From: JAEUJM01 sp964635055
Lineage (GTDB): Bacteria; Actinomycetota; Acidimicrobiia; Acidimicrobiales; DATDAH01
Length of the DNA: 64,000 bases
Reading direction: 5' to 3'
NCBI GenBank assembly: GCA_964635055.1
Contig: CAZWMT010000022.1
Location: 1-64,000 of the forward strand
The position numbers and the translations under genes are program-made. This document shows, one piece after another, positions 56,249 to 64,000 of the stretch (positions within the stretch are counted from its first letter, which is position 1; each line of letters starts with the position of its first letter). The notes under the pieces were generated by a model, which saw only the letters and a list, made by a program, of their open reading frames with translations, ran no database searches and was not told the origin of the DNA.

Positions 56249-57807
56249 GTGGACGACCGCCGATTGGCCCGGGGGCCCCGCCCACCGCTGCCGCGGTGGC
56301 GGCGGCCTCCGGCGACCGCCATCGGGTCGGCGCCGGCCACCGGCTCGACCAGCGCGGCCGCGCCCCCGGGTGGGGGCGGTGGGGGCGGCGGCGGGGGAGG
56401 CGGCGGGGGAGGCGGCGGAGGCGGTGGAGGCGTGGCGCCGTCGACGGCCACCGCCGCCGACGCCTGCTTGGCCCGCTTGGCCGCCCGCCGATGGCTGACG
56501 AACGCCTTCAACGAGGTGGTGATCGATGCCGGTGCCTGCGGCTCGCGTCCACGCCGGCGCGAGGCCGGCCGGCTGGCCTGCTCGGCCAGCGAGCGACGGC
56601 CGATGAGGTAGCTCACGCCGGCGAAGGAGGCGGCCAGGGCGATCATCAGCACGCCGAAGCGGGCGGGGATGGGCAACAGCACGGGGATGAACGCGCCGAC
56701 CACCCAGAAGATCTGGAAGCGGGTCTCGAAGCGGGCGAACATCCGGCCGCGGTTGGCGTCGGGTGCGTCACGCTGGACCAGTGAGTCGAAGGCCAGCTTG
56801 GCCGCGCCCGCGCTGATGCCCAGGGTCAGCGCCATGAAGGCCAGGCCGATCAGGCCGCCGATCCACGCGGCGATGACGGCCATCATCACCGTCGCCCCCA
56901 GCGCGCCGATCAACATGTCCTCCTCGCCGGTCGTCTTGCGGATGCGAGGCGACAGCGCGGCGCCCAGCAGGCCCCCGGCGGCGCTGGCCGCCACCACCAC
57001 GCCGAAATGCCAGGTGGGGTCGTCGTTGCGCCGGAGCTCGAACGCCACAAGGAAGGCGAGGAAGCCGACGATGCCCCGGAGCACCCCCATGGCGCCCGAG
57101 GCCAGATGGATCGAGGTGCTGTGCAGCTCGTCGCGCTCGGCGTCGTCGACCGGGTCGGGGGCGATGGGGGCGTTGGGCAGCCGCAGGGCGGCCATCGCCG
57201 CGACCGTGAACGCCATCGCCGCCAGCCCGACCACCCACGACGAGCCCCCCAGCTTCAACAGCAACAGCCCCGGCGGCACGGCGACCACACCAGCCAGGCC
57301 TGAGATGAGCGAGAGCTTGGAGTTGGCCTCGACCAACTCGGCGTCGGTGCGCACCGTCGTCGGGACGATGGCGCTCTTGGCCACCTGGTAGCCCTTGCCC
57401 AGCACCAGGATCGTGAACGCCTCGGGGAACAGCAGCAGGCTGTCGAGGTCGCCGACCATGAAGATGCAGATCACGACGCGCAGCGCGGCCGAGCCCACGA
57501 CCATCCACTTCCGCCCCGCCCTCGCCCGGTCGACGGCGGGCCCGATCAGGGGTGACACCACCGCGAAGGGGGCCATGGTGAGCACCAGGTAGAGCGCCAC
57601 CTTCCACCGGGCCTGGCTGGGGTCGATGCTGAAGAACAGCGAGTTGGCCAGGGCCACGGCGATCAGCGCGTCGCCCGCCACGGAGAAGGCGTGCACGCGG
57701 GCGAGCCGGGCGAAGGGTGAGCTGACGAACGCGTCCTGCGGGTTCTCGGGCGGGGGCCGCCGGAGCGGGCGCCACCCGTTGCCCACGGGATCAGCCGGCG
57801 CGCTCAC
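56245..57807 (-). CDS. Major facilitator superfamily transporter with polyproline tail
   Basis: A 520-aa protein. Twelve predicted helices cover about residues 25-420, with the MFS loop-2-like VDRARAGRKWMVVGSA. The C-terminal 100 residues are cytosolic, basic then low complexity, and include 21 consecutive prolines (codons 56430-56368) followed by GGAAAL. The substrate is unknown; the fold resembles MFS members that lack drug signatures. GTG 57807 follows TACGAT by seven nucleotides, indicating a leaderless transcript. It overlaps the MOSC gene by 4 nt. Confidence 0.88.
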   Translation of the reverse strand: MSAPADPVGNGWRPLRRPPPENPQDAFVSSPFARLARVHAFSVAGDALIAVALANSLFFSIDPSQARWKVALYLVLTMAPFAVVSPLIGPAVDRARAGRKWMVVGSAALRVVICIFMVGDLDSLLLFPEAFTILVLGKGYQVAKSAIVPTTVRTDAELVEANSKLSLISGLAGVVAVPPGLLLLKLGGSSWVVGLAAMAFTVAAMAALRLPNAPIAPDPVDDAERDELHSTSIHLASGAMGVLRGIVGFLAFLVAFELRRNDDPTWHFGVVVAASAAGGLLGAALSPRIRKTTGEEDMLIGALGATVMMAVIAAWIGGLIGLAFMALTLGISAGAAKLAFDSLVQRDAPDANRGRMFARFETRFQIFWVVGAFIPVLLPIPARFGVLMIALAASFAGVSYLIGRRSLAEQASRPASRRRGREPQAPASITTSLKAFVSHRRAAKRAKQASAAVAVDGATPPPPPPPPPPPPPPPPPPPPPGGAAALVEPVAGADPMAVAGGRRHRGSGGRGPRANRRSST

Positions 57808-57814
57808 GGTGCCA

Positions 57815-57820
57815 ATCGTA
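57815..57820 (-). promoter_or_regulatory. Leaderless -10 of the MFS gene
   Basis: TACGAT on the minus strand, seven nucleotides before the GTG start at 57807 with no ribosome binding site. The spacing and hexamer are identical to those before 54243. Confidence 0.55.
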
Positions 57821-57879
57821 GACGGGGGCACTCCCGACGCAGCCCTGCCGCTGGTGGTTCTCGCGGCCAGGGCCGACCG

Positions 57880-58590
57880 TCAGTTGCGAGGGGTGTCGTA
57901 CTTGTAGCCGAGCCCGCGGATCGTCACGATCCGGCTGGGGTTCGACGGGTCCTCCTCCACCTTGGCGCGTAGGCGCTTCACGTGCACGTCGAGGGTCTTC
58001 GTGTCGCCCACGTAGTCGTGGCCCCACACCCGGTCGATGAGCACGTCGCGGGTCAAAACCCGACCGGCGTTGTCGAGCAGCACCGTGAGCAGCTCGAATT
58101 CCTTGAGCGGCAGGGTGACGTCCTGGCCGCGCACCGTCACCTCGTGGCGCTCGGGGTCGACGACCACGTCGCCCACCGCCAGCACCTCGTCGCCGTGCGT
58201 GAGCAGCGTGGTCTCGTCGGGCGCGCGGCGCAGGACGGCCCGCATCCTGGCCACCAGCTCACGCAGGCGGTACGGCTTGGTGACGTAGTCGTCGGCCCCG
58301 ACCTCGAGACCCACCACCGTGTCGATCTCGGCGCCCTTGGCCGTCACCATGATGATGGGCACCTTGCTCTTCGATCGGAGCTCGCGGCAGACGTCGATGC
58401 CCGACACCTTGGGCAACATCACATCGAGCAGCACGAGGTCGGGCCGCACCACGTCGAACACGTCGAGCGCCTCGGCGCCGTCGCGGGCGACGTGCACGCG
58501 GAACCCCTCGCGCTTGAGGCCGACGGTGAGGGCGTCGACGAACGAGTCCTCGTCCTCCACGACCAGAACGGTGACCTCGGATGCAGACAT
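57880..58590 (-). CDS. regX3: OmpR-family response regulator, RegX3/PhoB-like
   Basis: A 236-aa regulator with acidic pocket Glu12-Asp13, phospho-acceptor Asp56 (LVLLDVMLPKVSG), Lys in YVTKPYRLRE, and a winged-helix domain with LPLKEFELLTVLLDNAGRVLTR and VDVHVKRLRAKVE-like DVHVKRLRAK. It is the fourth gene of phoU-surE-senX3-regX3. RegX3 activates genes for phosphate starvation. The shared base at 58590 with the kinase stop suggests coupled translation. Confidence 0.92.
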   Translation of the reverse strand: MSASEVTVLVVEDEDSFVDALTVGLKREGFRVHVARDGAEALDVFDVVRPDLVLLDVMLPKVSGIDVCRELRSKSKVPIIMVTAKGAEIDTVVGLEVGADDYVTKPYRLRELVARMRAVLRRAPDETTLLTHGDEVLAVGDVVVDPERHEVTVRGQDVTLPLKEFELLTVLLDNAGRVLTRDVLIDRVWGHDYVGDTKTLDVHVKRLRAKVEEDPSNPSRIVTIRGLGYKYDTPRN

Positions 58591-59858
58591 CAGACGACAC
58601 TCCTCTCGACCGCCGAGCCGTTGCCCTGCGGAACGACGGCGTCAGCGGGCGCCGTCGGCAGTCCGGGTATGCGCAGCGTGAAGCGCGACCCCTCGCCCTC
58701 GCGTGACTCGACCGTGACGACGCCACCGTGGTTGGTGGCCACGTGGCGCACGATCGCCAGGCCGAGCCCGGTGCCGCCGGTGTCACGGCTGCGGGCCCGG
58801 TCGACCCGGTAGAACCGCTCGAAGATCCGCTCGAGGTCGCGTGCCGGGATCCCGGGGCCGTGGTCGGCGACGCTCAGCTCGACCCAGTTGCCCTCCCGGC
58901 GCGCCGTGACCGACACCGTCGAGCCGGCCTCGGAGTACTTCACGGCGTTGTCGAGCAGGTTGAACAGCGCCGACACGAGCTGGCGTGCGTCGCCCCGGAC
59001 CGATTGGCAGTCGGCCGACGGGGTGTCGATGAGGATGCCGCGTTGCTCGGCGGCAGAGGCGGCACGCGCCGCGGCCTCGGCGATCACCTCGCTCAACCGC
59101 ACCGGCACCCATTCGGTGCTCTCGTCCGCCTCGATCCGGCTCAGCGACAGCAGGTCGTCGATCGTGTGGCCCACCCGGTGGGCCTCATCCAGCATGCGAC
59201 GGGCCAGGCGCTCCCGGTCGACGGGGTCGTCGGCGGACAGGAGCGTCTCGGCCAGCAGCGCCAGCGCGCCGATCGGCGTCTTCAGCTCGTGGCTGATGTT
59301 GGCCACGAAATCGCGGCGCACGTGCTCGAGACGACGTCGCTCGGTGACGTCGTCGATCACCGCGAGCGCCCCACTGACCGCAGCGCCCGGCGGGCCGGGC
59401 AGGGGGTAGGCATCGATCGCCAGCGTCCGCCGCGGCGGGCCGTACAGCTCGAGGGTGCGGGACGACGTAGAGCCGTCGATGGCGGCCGACAGCAACTCGT
59501 CCACCGCTGCGGCGACCAGCGCGTCGCCGTGGCGGGCGCCCGACAGGCCCGCCCCGACCTGGTTCTCGAACACCGCGGCGCCCCGCTCGTCGCAGATCAC
59601 CACGCCCTGGGGGATGGTGTCGAGGGCGCGCACCAGGCGAGCGGTGACGATCATCTCGTCGAGGCGCCTGGAGACGGCCTCCACCGACTCGTCGAGGGCG
59701 TCGAGCTGCTCAGCGACGCTCGCGGCTGAGGTCCGCCCTCCCAGACGTGACGTGGCCCGACCGACCCGCCGGGTCAGCACCTGCTCGCGACGCGCGAGCA
59801 CGGCGACCGCCACGGCACCGGCAACCGCCAGAGCACCGAATACCACCGTCAGGATCAT
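58590..59858 (-). CDS. senX3: SenX3-like phosphate-sensing histidine kinase
   Basis: A 422-aa kinase with one N-terminal helix (ILTVVFGALAVAGAVAVAVLA) and a helical linker. A PAS-like domain (about 85-185, IPQGVVICDERGAAVFENQ) precedes HisKA (NISHELKTPIGALALLAE) and HATPase_c (NLLDNAVKYS, DHGPGIPARD, GTGLGLAIV). SenX3 lacks a large extracellular sensor and relies on the Pst/PhoU system, which matches this layout. It overlaps surE by ATGA and shares one base with the regulator. Confidence 0.92.
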   Translation of the reverse strand: MILTVVFGALAVAGAVAVAVLARREQVLTRRVGRATSRLGGRTSAASVAEQLDALDESVEAVSRRLDEMIVTARLVRALDTIPQGVVICDERGAAVFENQVGAGLSGARHGDALVAAAVDELLSAAIDGSTSSRTLELYGPPRRTLAIDAYPLPGPPGAAVSGALAVIDDVTERRRLEHVRRDFVANISHELKTPIGALALLAETLLSADDPVDRERLARRMLDEAHRVGHTIDDLLSLSRIEADESTEWVPVRLSEVIAEAAARAASAAEQRGILIDTPSADCQSVRGDARQLVSALFNLLDNAVKYSEAGSTVSVTARREGNWVELSVADHGPGIPARDLERIFERFYRVDRARSRDTGGTGLGLAIVRHVATNHGGVVTVESREGEGSRFTLRIPGLPTAPADAVVPQGNGSAVERSVV

Positions 59859-60676
59859 GCCGACCGTGCCGGCAACAGGCGGCGCAGGTGATCGACGGCG
59901 TCGCGGCCGCCGGGGACGACGAGCGGCGCGGGGCGGGCGCGCAGTCCCACCAGATCGGTGACCGCGGCGTAACCGGCGAGCACGATGGCGGTGTCGGAGT
60001 CGTCGGGCAGCGTCTCGCCCGTCTCGCGCAGCTCCATCTGCAACCGGCCCGGCGTGCCCACACCCGCGTCGGCAGGAAGGTCGACGTCGGCGATGGCCGC
60101 CCGCACGGTGCCGAACGGGGCCAGCTCCGCCCAGCGCACCCCCGCCAAGGCGTCGAGCCGGCGGGCCGGGACGTTGAGGTTGAGCACCGTCCGCGCCGGC
60201 GCCGCCGCCAGCCACTCCAGGGCATCGACCGCCAGGGTCGTCGCGGTGTCCCAGTGCATCGGCTCGCTGGGCACCAGGCTGACCGCCAGCCCGGACACCC
60301 CGAAGTTGGCGGCGGTGAGGGCGGCGCCCACGGTGCCCGAGTGCAGCGTGGCCCGGCCGGTGTTGGCGCCGGGGTTCACCCCGGACACGACCACCTCGCA
60401 CGGCGAGCCGAACCCGCCGAGCCGGGATGCCAACACCGCCAGGGCGGGGGGCCCGTCGACGCCGTAGGCCACGATCCCGGGGAGCCCCGGGATCTCGGAG
60501 CGCTCGACGTCGATGTGCTCGTCCACGTGCAGCCGGCCCAGGGCGGCGCCGCTGCCGCTCATGTCGCCGACGGGCGCCGCCACCACCACGTCGTGGCCCG
60601 CGGCGACGACCGCCGCGGCCAGCCGGTGTATGCCGGTGGCACCCACCCCGTCGTCGTTGGTGACGAGAACGCGCAT
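59855..60676 (-). CDS. surE: 5'/3'-nucleotidase SurE
   Basis: A 273-aa enzyme opening RVLVTNDDGVGATGI, the metal-binding Asp8-Asp9 motif. GDMSGSGAAL (Ser/Asn metal ligand region), SGVNPGANTG and LNLNVPA follow. SurE dephosphorylates nucleoside monophosphates and polyphosphate. It sits between phoU and senX3, which fits a phosphate role. The start at 60676 shares one base with the phoU stop (TGATG), and it overlaps senX3 by 4 nt. Confidence 0.93.
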   Translation of the reverse strand: MRVLVTNDDGVGATGIHRLAAAVVAAGHDVVVAAPVGDMSGSGAALGRLHVDEHIDVERSEIPGLPGIVAYGVDGPPALAVLASRLGGFGSPCEVVVSGVNPGANTGRATLHSGTVGAALTAANFGVSGLAVSLVPSEPMHWDTATTLAVDALEWLAAAPARTVLNLNVPARRLDALAGVRWAELAPFGTVRAAIADVDLPADAGVGTPGRLQMELRETGETLPDDSDTAIVLAGYAAVTDLVGLRARPAPLVVPGGRDAVDHLRRLLPARSA

Positions 60677-61467
60677 CAACCCTCGTCGTCGGGGGATGTC
60701 CAGGCGGTGGCGGCGGCATCGCCGGCACCGTTGCTGTTCTCGGGGCCGGCACCCACCGACGCGGAGCGCGCCCGCGCCTCGGCGCGCACGGCACCCTCCT
60801 GCTCGGGGAGCCACCCGGTGACCATGTAGAGGACGCGTTCGCCCATGTTCACGGCGTGGTCGCCGATGCGCTCGTAGTACCGGCCGATGAGGGCGAGCTG
60901 CACCGCCGCCTGGAGGTCGATGCTGCTCGTCGAGTGCGACTCGAAGATGGCCTGGATGTAGTCCTTGTGGAGCTGATCGAGGCGATCGTCCATGTCGTCG
61001 AGGGCAGCAGCCAACCCCGCGTTGCCCTCCACGTAGGCGTCGACGGCGAGTTTGAACAGCCGCTGCGCCTGTTCGCTCATGCGAGCGATGAGGCCGCGCA
61101 GCCGGGGGTCGAATTCGACCCCGTACATGCGGCGGGCCCCCTTCATGATGTTCACCACCAGGTCGCCGGAACGCTCGATCTCCGAGGTGAGGCGCAACGC
61201 GGTGACGATGGCCCGCAGGTCGCCGGCCATCGGCTGCTGCAGTGCGAGCAACTGGTAGCAGCGCTCCTCGACCTCGACGCAGAGCGCGTCGAAGGCATCG
61301 TCACCGTCGATGATGCCCTGCGCCTCCTCGAGGTTGTTCGCCAGCAGGGCGTCGGTGCCCCTCGGGATGACCTCGGTGACCATGGCCGCGAACCGGACGA
61401 TCTCGTGTCGGACCTCGTCCAGCTCCTGGTGGAAGTTCCTCCGGATGTCCTGGGGCACGTACGTCAC
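60676..61467 (-). CDS. phoU: Phosphate-signalling regulator PhoU
   Basis: A 263-aa protein with two PhoU three-helix bundles: the first (about 15-100) with MVTEVIPRGTDALLANNLEEAQ and DDAFDALCVEVEERC, the second (about 120-210) with RMYGVEFDPRLRGLIARMSEQAQRL and GRYYERIGDHAVNMGERV. It controls the Pst transporter and SenX3. The C-terminal tail of about 45 residues is acidic and Ala-rich, longer than usual. The start at GTG 61467 is favoured, and an internal GTG is possible. Confidence 0.92.
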   Translation of the reverse strand: MTYVPQDIRRNFHQELDEVRHEIVRFAAMVTEVIPRGTDALLANNLEEAQGIIDGDDAFDALCVEVEERCYQLLALQQPMAGDLRAIVTALRLTSEIERSGDLVVNIMKGARRMYGVEFDPRLRGLIARMSEQAQRLFKLAVDAYVEGNAGLAAALDDMDDRLDQLHKDYIQAIFESHSTSSIDLQAAVQLALIGRYYERIGDHAVNMGERVLYMVTGWLPEQEGAVRAEARARSASVGAGPENSNGAGDAAATAWTSPDDEG

Positions 61468-61767
61468 CTACCTCTGCTGATCGACGGAACGGGTCACCAG
61501 CGGGAACGGGGCGGCCAGGACGAATCTACCGTCCCGGTTGGGCCACCGAGCCGTGCCACCCCACTCGTCGACATCCCCCACAGCCCGGGACCGTAGGGGC
61601 CAGCGATGACCGCCGAGAGCCGTCGATCTGAACCCGGGGTGAACTCCCGAGGAACCATGGCTGAAGCGACGCGGCCGACCCCCGTTCCACAGGTCGCAGC
61701 ACCGAGTGTCCGTGGAGCGCTCACACGCCGTTCATCACATCGTTGTAGTTCGGCCAGAACCCACCTC
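61468..61767. other. Intergenic region between phoU and the phosphatase gene
   Basis: No gene was found here. It contains the minus-strand phoU promoter region; TAGATT near 61528 is a weak -10 candidate. Short open frames on both strands lack coding character. No tRNA-like fold was seen. Confidence 0.5.
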
Positions 61768-61773
61768 TACCGT
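61768..61773 (+). promoter_or_regulatory. Leaderless -10 of the phosphatase gene
   Basis: TACCGT lies seven nucleotides before ATG 61781, with no ribosome binding site. Confidence 0.5.
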
Positions 61774-61780
61774 CCGGGCC

Positions 61781-62551
61781 ATGAGCATCGGATCGTACGT
61801 GGCGGATCGTCAGGCCGGCTTCGAGATGATCTTCAACTTCAGAGACCTCGGCGGGTACCTCGCCGGCGAGGGCCGGAGGGTGCGCTGGGCCCGGCTGTAC
61901 CGGTCGGATGCGATGCACCGGCTCTCCGACCACGACCTCGACACCCTGCAAGGGCTCGGCCTCCGTACCATCATCGACCTCCGCACCCACGTGGAGCTGG
62001 CCGAGCACGGGTGGTTCCCGGTCGACCGCCACCGCGTCGACCATCTCCACCTGCCCGTCATCGCGAGGCCATGGGAAGACGACGACCGCCTACCGCTCCC
62101 CGAGCCTGGCACCGACGCCGCGTTCCTCACCGACCGCTACGTGGACATGCTGGCCGAGGGCGGACCGTCATTCGCGGCCATCGCCGGAGTGCTGGCACGG
62201 CCCGACGCGTACCCGGTGGCGTTCCACTGCGCGGTCGGCAAGGACCGCACCGGCGTCATCGCGGCAGTGCTGCTGAGCGTGCTGGGCGTCGCCGACGACC
62301 TGATCATCCACGACTACACGCTGAGCGCGCTCGGCATGGCCCGCCTCGAGGACTGGCTGGTGACCAACTCCCCCGAGGGAGCCGCGCAATGGTCGCAGCA
62401 ACCGGCGGCCTGGCTGGCCTCGCCACCCGCGGCCATGGCCGGGTTCCTCACCCGTCTCCGCGACGAGCACGGCTCGCCGGAGGGCTATCTGCTCGACCAG
62501 GGGGTCGCTCCGGCATCCATCGCCGCGCTCCGGGCCAACCTGCTGCGCTGA
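61781..62551 (+). CDS. Tyrosine/dual-specificity phosphatase (PF13350-type)
   Basis: A 256-aa phosphatase. FNFRDLGGYL near residue 18 and LYRSDAMHRLS near 40 are signatures of the bacterial PTP family that includes mycobacterial PtpB. The P-loop HCAVGKDRTG holds nucleophile Cys150 and Arg156; the Lys/Asp of GKDRTG allow activity on both phospho-tyrosine and phosphoinositides in PtpB. No signal peptide is seen. The transcript is probably leaderless. It converges on the methyltransferase gene. Confidence 0.9.
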   Translation: MSIGSYVADRQAGFEMIFNFRDLGGYLAGEGRRVRWARLYRSDAMHRLSDHDLDTLQGLGLRTIIDLRTHVELAEHGWFPVDRHRVDHLHLPVIARPWEDDDRLPLPEPGTDAAFLTDRYVDMLAEGGPSFAAIAGVLARPDAYPVAFHCAVGKDRTGVIAAVLLSVLGVADDLIIHDYTLSALGMARLEDWLVTNSPEGAAQWSQQPAAWLASPPAAMAGFLTRLRDEHGSPEGYLLDQGVAPASIAALRANLLR

Positions 62552-62587
62552 CTCCCCGAGACCCCGGAGCACCGCACGCGGCCGCGC

Positions 62588-63205
62588 TCAGCGAGGCGCG
62601 GCCCGCGGCGCCTCGGCCCGCACGAAGGTCCAGGGGAACGGGCGTCGCAGGGCGGTGACCGTCAGGTGCCGCGCCACGATGTCGCGGAACGCCCTCCTGC
62701 CGAAGTGCTGGACGTGGCCGGGGGTGTTCCCCAGCTCCCCGAGGTAGCGACCCCGGGCCAGGTTGCCCACCCGCCACATCGGCTCCCACGGGACCGACAG
62801 GACGACCGCACCCGACGCCACCCGGGCGATCTCGGCGAGGACCGCGTCCGGGTCGGGTACGTGCTCGAGCACCTCGAGCGCCAGCACCAGGTCGAAGGTG
62901 GCGTCCGGGTACGGCAGGGCTTCGGCGGTCCCGCAGGTCATGCTCGCGGCGAGGCCATCCCATCGTTCGGCCAACACCTCGCTCGGGAGGTCGAACCCGA
63001 ACAACCGCGCGCCGGGTTGCAGGCGCGCCACCTTGCGGAGTTGACCGCCCTCACCGCACCCGACCTCGAGCACCCGGCACGGGCGCTCGGGAAGCAGATC
63101 GAGCAGGGCCGCCGAGAAGCCGGCCACGAGTCGGCGCTCGATCGGGTTGGCCGTCGACTCCTTGTCGTAGACGTTCCCGACAGGGACGTCCACCGCGGCG
63201 CTCAC
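62588..63205 (-). CDS. SAM-dependent methyltransferase (class I)
   Basis: A 205-aa methyltransferase with motif I VLEVGCGEGGQLRKV, acidic GFDLPSE, FDLVLALEVLEHVPDP and a final strand AVVLSVPWEPMW. The N-terminus VYDKESTANPIERRLVAGF is typical of methyltransferases in glycosylation clusters. The substrate may be a sugar, lipid or polyprenyl compound. GTG 63205 overlaps the glycosyltransferase stop as GTGA, so the two genes act in the same pathway. Confidence 0.88.
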   Translation of the reverse strand: MSAAVDVPVGNVYDKESTANPIERRLVAGFSAALLDLLPERPCRVLEVGCGEGGQLRKVARLQPGARLFGFDLPSEVLAERWDGLAASMTCGTAEALPYPDATFDLVLALEVLEHVPDPDAVLAEIARVASGAVVLSVPWEPMWRVGNLARGRYLGELGNTPGHVQHFGRRAFRDIVARHLTVTALRRPFPWTFVRAEAPRAAPR

Positions 63206-64000
63206 GACGAGGCCGGCTCGACCTCGTCGCGGGGCCGGCTGATCCGCACGAAGAGGTCGGCCAGGAGCCCGATCGACAGCACCTGCAGCGCCGCGAACAG
63301 GATCAGCAGCGTGTTCGTGGCCACGTGCCAGTCCTTGTCGACCAGGTCGAACCCGAGCTTGGCGGCACCCAGCAACGCCAGGGTCAGACCAACGGGCACG
63401 AAGACCCGGAGCGGGTTGTACGAGAGCACCAGGCGGATCACCTGCGTGAGGTAGCGGCGGGTGTCCTTGTACCAGTGGAACTTCGATTCGCCGGCACGGG
63501 CCGAGTACTCGATCGGCACGTACTTCACCGAGTAGCCGTTGGCCAGGAAGCTCATCGTGATCGTCGTGACGCACGAGAAGCCCGTCGGCAACAGGTGCAG
63601 GTACTGCACGGCAACATCACGGCGAAACGCCCGGAGGCCCGAGTTGAGATCGGGGATGTCGGTCTCGGTGAGGTAGCTCGCGAGCTTGCGGATGAGCAGC
63701 TTCGCCGGCACCCGGGCGATCTTGGCGGTGCCCTGCTCGGAGGTGCGGGCGCCGACCACCTGGTCATGGCCGTCGAGCTCCTTCACCAGTTCGGGGATGC
63801 GCTCGTTCGGATAGGTCATGTCGACGTCGGTCCAGACCACCACCCGGCCGCGAGCCGCCTTGGTGCCGTACTTCCGGGCCGACCCCGAACCCCGGTTGGT
63901 GCTGAACTGCAGGAGGCGGATGTCGTCGAGCTCTGCGAGCGCTTCGCCCGAACCGTCGTCGGACCCGTCATCGACGACGATGATCTCGTAGGAGTAGTCG
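63202..64000 (-). CDS. Family 2 glycosyltransferase (DPM1/GtrB-like), N-terminus outside window
   Basis: At least 266 residues with the start beyond the right edge. The GT-A fold shows EIIVVDDGSDDGSG, GSGSARKYGT, VVVWTDVDMTYP (the metal-binding DxD) and DIPDLNSGLRAFRRDV. Two C-terminal helices (about LRVFVPVGLTLALLGAAKLG and TLLILFAALQVLSIGLLADL) place it with polyprenyl-phosphate sugar transferases that flip or anchor glycans. The frame is open to 64000. It is coupled to the methyltransferase. Confidence 0.9.
   Translation of the reverse strand, partial: DYSYEIIVVDDGSDDGSGEALAELDDIRLLQFSTNRGSGSARKYGTKAARGRVVVWTDVDMTYPNERIPELVKELDGHDQVVGARTSEQGTAKIARVPAKLLIRKLASYLTETDIPDLNSGLRAFRRDVAVQYLHLLPTGFSCVTTITMSFLANGYSVKYVPIEYSARAGESKFHWYKDTRRYLTQVIRLVLSYNPLRVFVPVGLTLALLGAAKLGFDLVDKDWHVATNTLLILFAALQVLSIGLLADLFVRISRPRDEVEPASS

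Overview
The window is a 64 kb piece of a GC-rich actinobacterial chromosome. The lineage looks like the deep Actinomycetota (Acidimicrobiia-type). This is inferred from gene content: a UPF0182 membrane protein, a DUF2342 zincin, a SenX3/RegX3-PhoU-SurE block, a CmtR/CtpG pair, an MreB gene without MreC/MreD beside it, many GTG starts and several leaderless promoters (a -10 hexamer 6-7 nt before the start codon). No rRNA, CRISPR array or insertion sequence was seen. One tRNA gene, initiator tRNA-fMet, lies at 26955-27031.

Left part (1-26954) reads as an accessory metal and redox island. A tyrosine integrase (25337-26611) sits beside the 3' end of tRNA-fMet, the usual layout of an integrative element. 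The left attachment site was not found and may lie outside the window. Cargo: a CDF-family protein whose metal-site aspartates are replaced, a methionine-rich heptad-repeat lipoprotein with an overlapping 38-aa ORF, a GAF histidine kinase/NarL regulator pair with a degenerate receiver, an FAD amine-oxidase-like enzyme, a DUF2752 membrane protein, a VanY-type peptidase, and a membrane protein behind a CsoR-type operator. A CtpG-like ATPase diverges from its CmtR-type repressor. From the repressor runs a tightly packed array to 23907: decayed DUF3703, a membrane protein, CopC-CopD fusion, a secreted YtkA/CopC-like protein, a three-part His-motif protein, a lipoprotein with a Sco/thioredoxin-like C-x4-C site, a P1B-4 ATPase, a DsbA-like thioredoxin, a VKOR, an adenylate cyclase fused to a YHS metal domain, and a CPBP protease. 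The genes suggest periplasmic metal capture, efflux, thiol re-oxidation and second-messenger signalling in one unit. A dyad ACGACA-N3-TGTCGT recurs at four intergenic sites between 1.5 and 7 kb and may mark a local regulon.

Middle part (27-35 kb): an Rrf2-family regulator overlapping an SDR gene, a MazF/ribbon-helix-helix toxin-antitoxin pair with a perfect inverted-repeat operator, a DUF4262 protein, an L7/L12-like small protein, an OmpR-type two-component system divergent from a lipoprotein, and psd-pssA for phosphatidylethanolamine synthesis. Between the SDR gene and the toxin are scrambled remnants of psd (inverted), pssA and the L7/L12-like gene; intact copies of all three lie within 6 kb.

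Right part (35-64 kb) is mainly core chromosome: UPF0182, threonine aldolase, a DivIVA-like protein ending in a phage head-morphogenesis-type CxxC...HxxCRC module, a PDZ-Lon-like protease, a HEAT-repeat protein, a complete LivKHMGF branched-chain amino-acid ABC operon whose LivF carries a zinc ribbon, mreB with an apparent CTG start, MoaE, an HtrA-like protein missing catalytic His and Ser, a DUF2342 zincin, a MOSC protein, an MFS protein with a 21-proline tract, the phoU-surE-senX3-regX3 operon, a tyrosine phosphatase, and a methyltransferase/glycosyltransferase pair running off the right edge.
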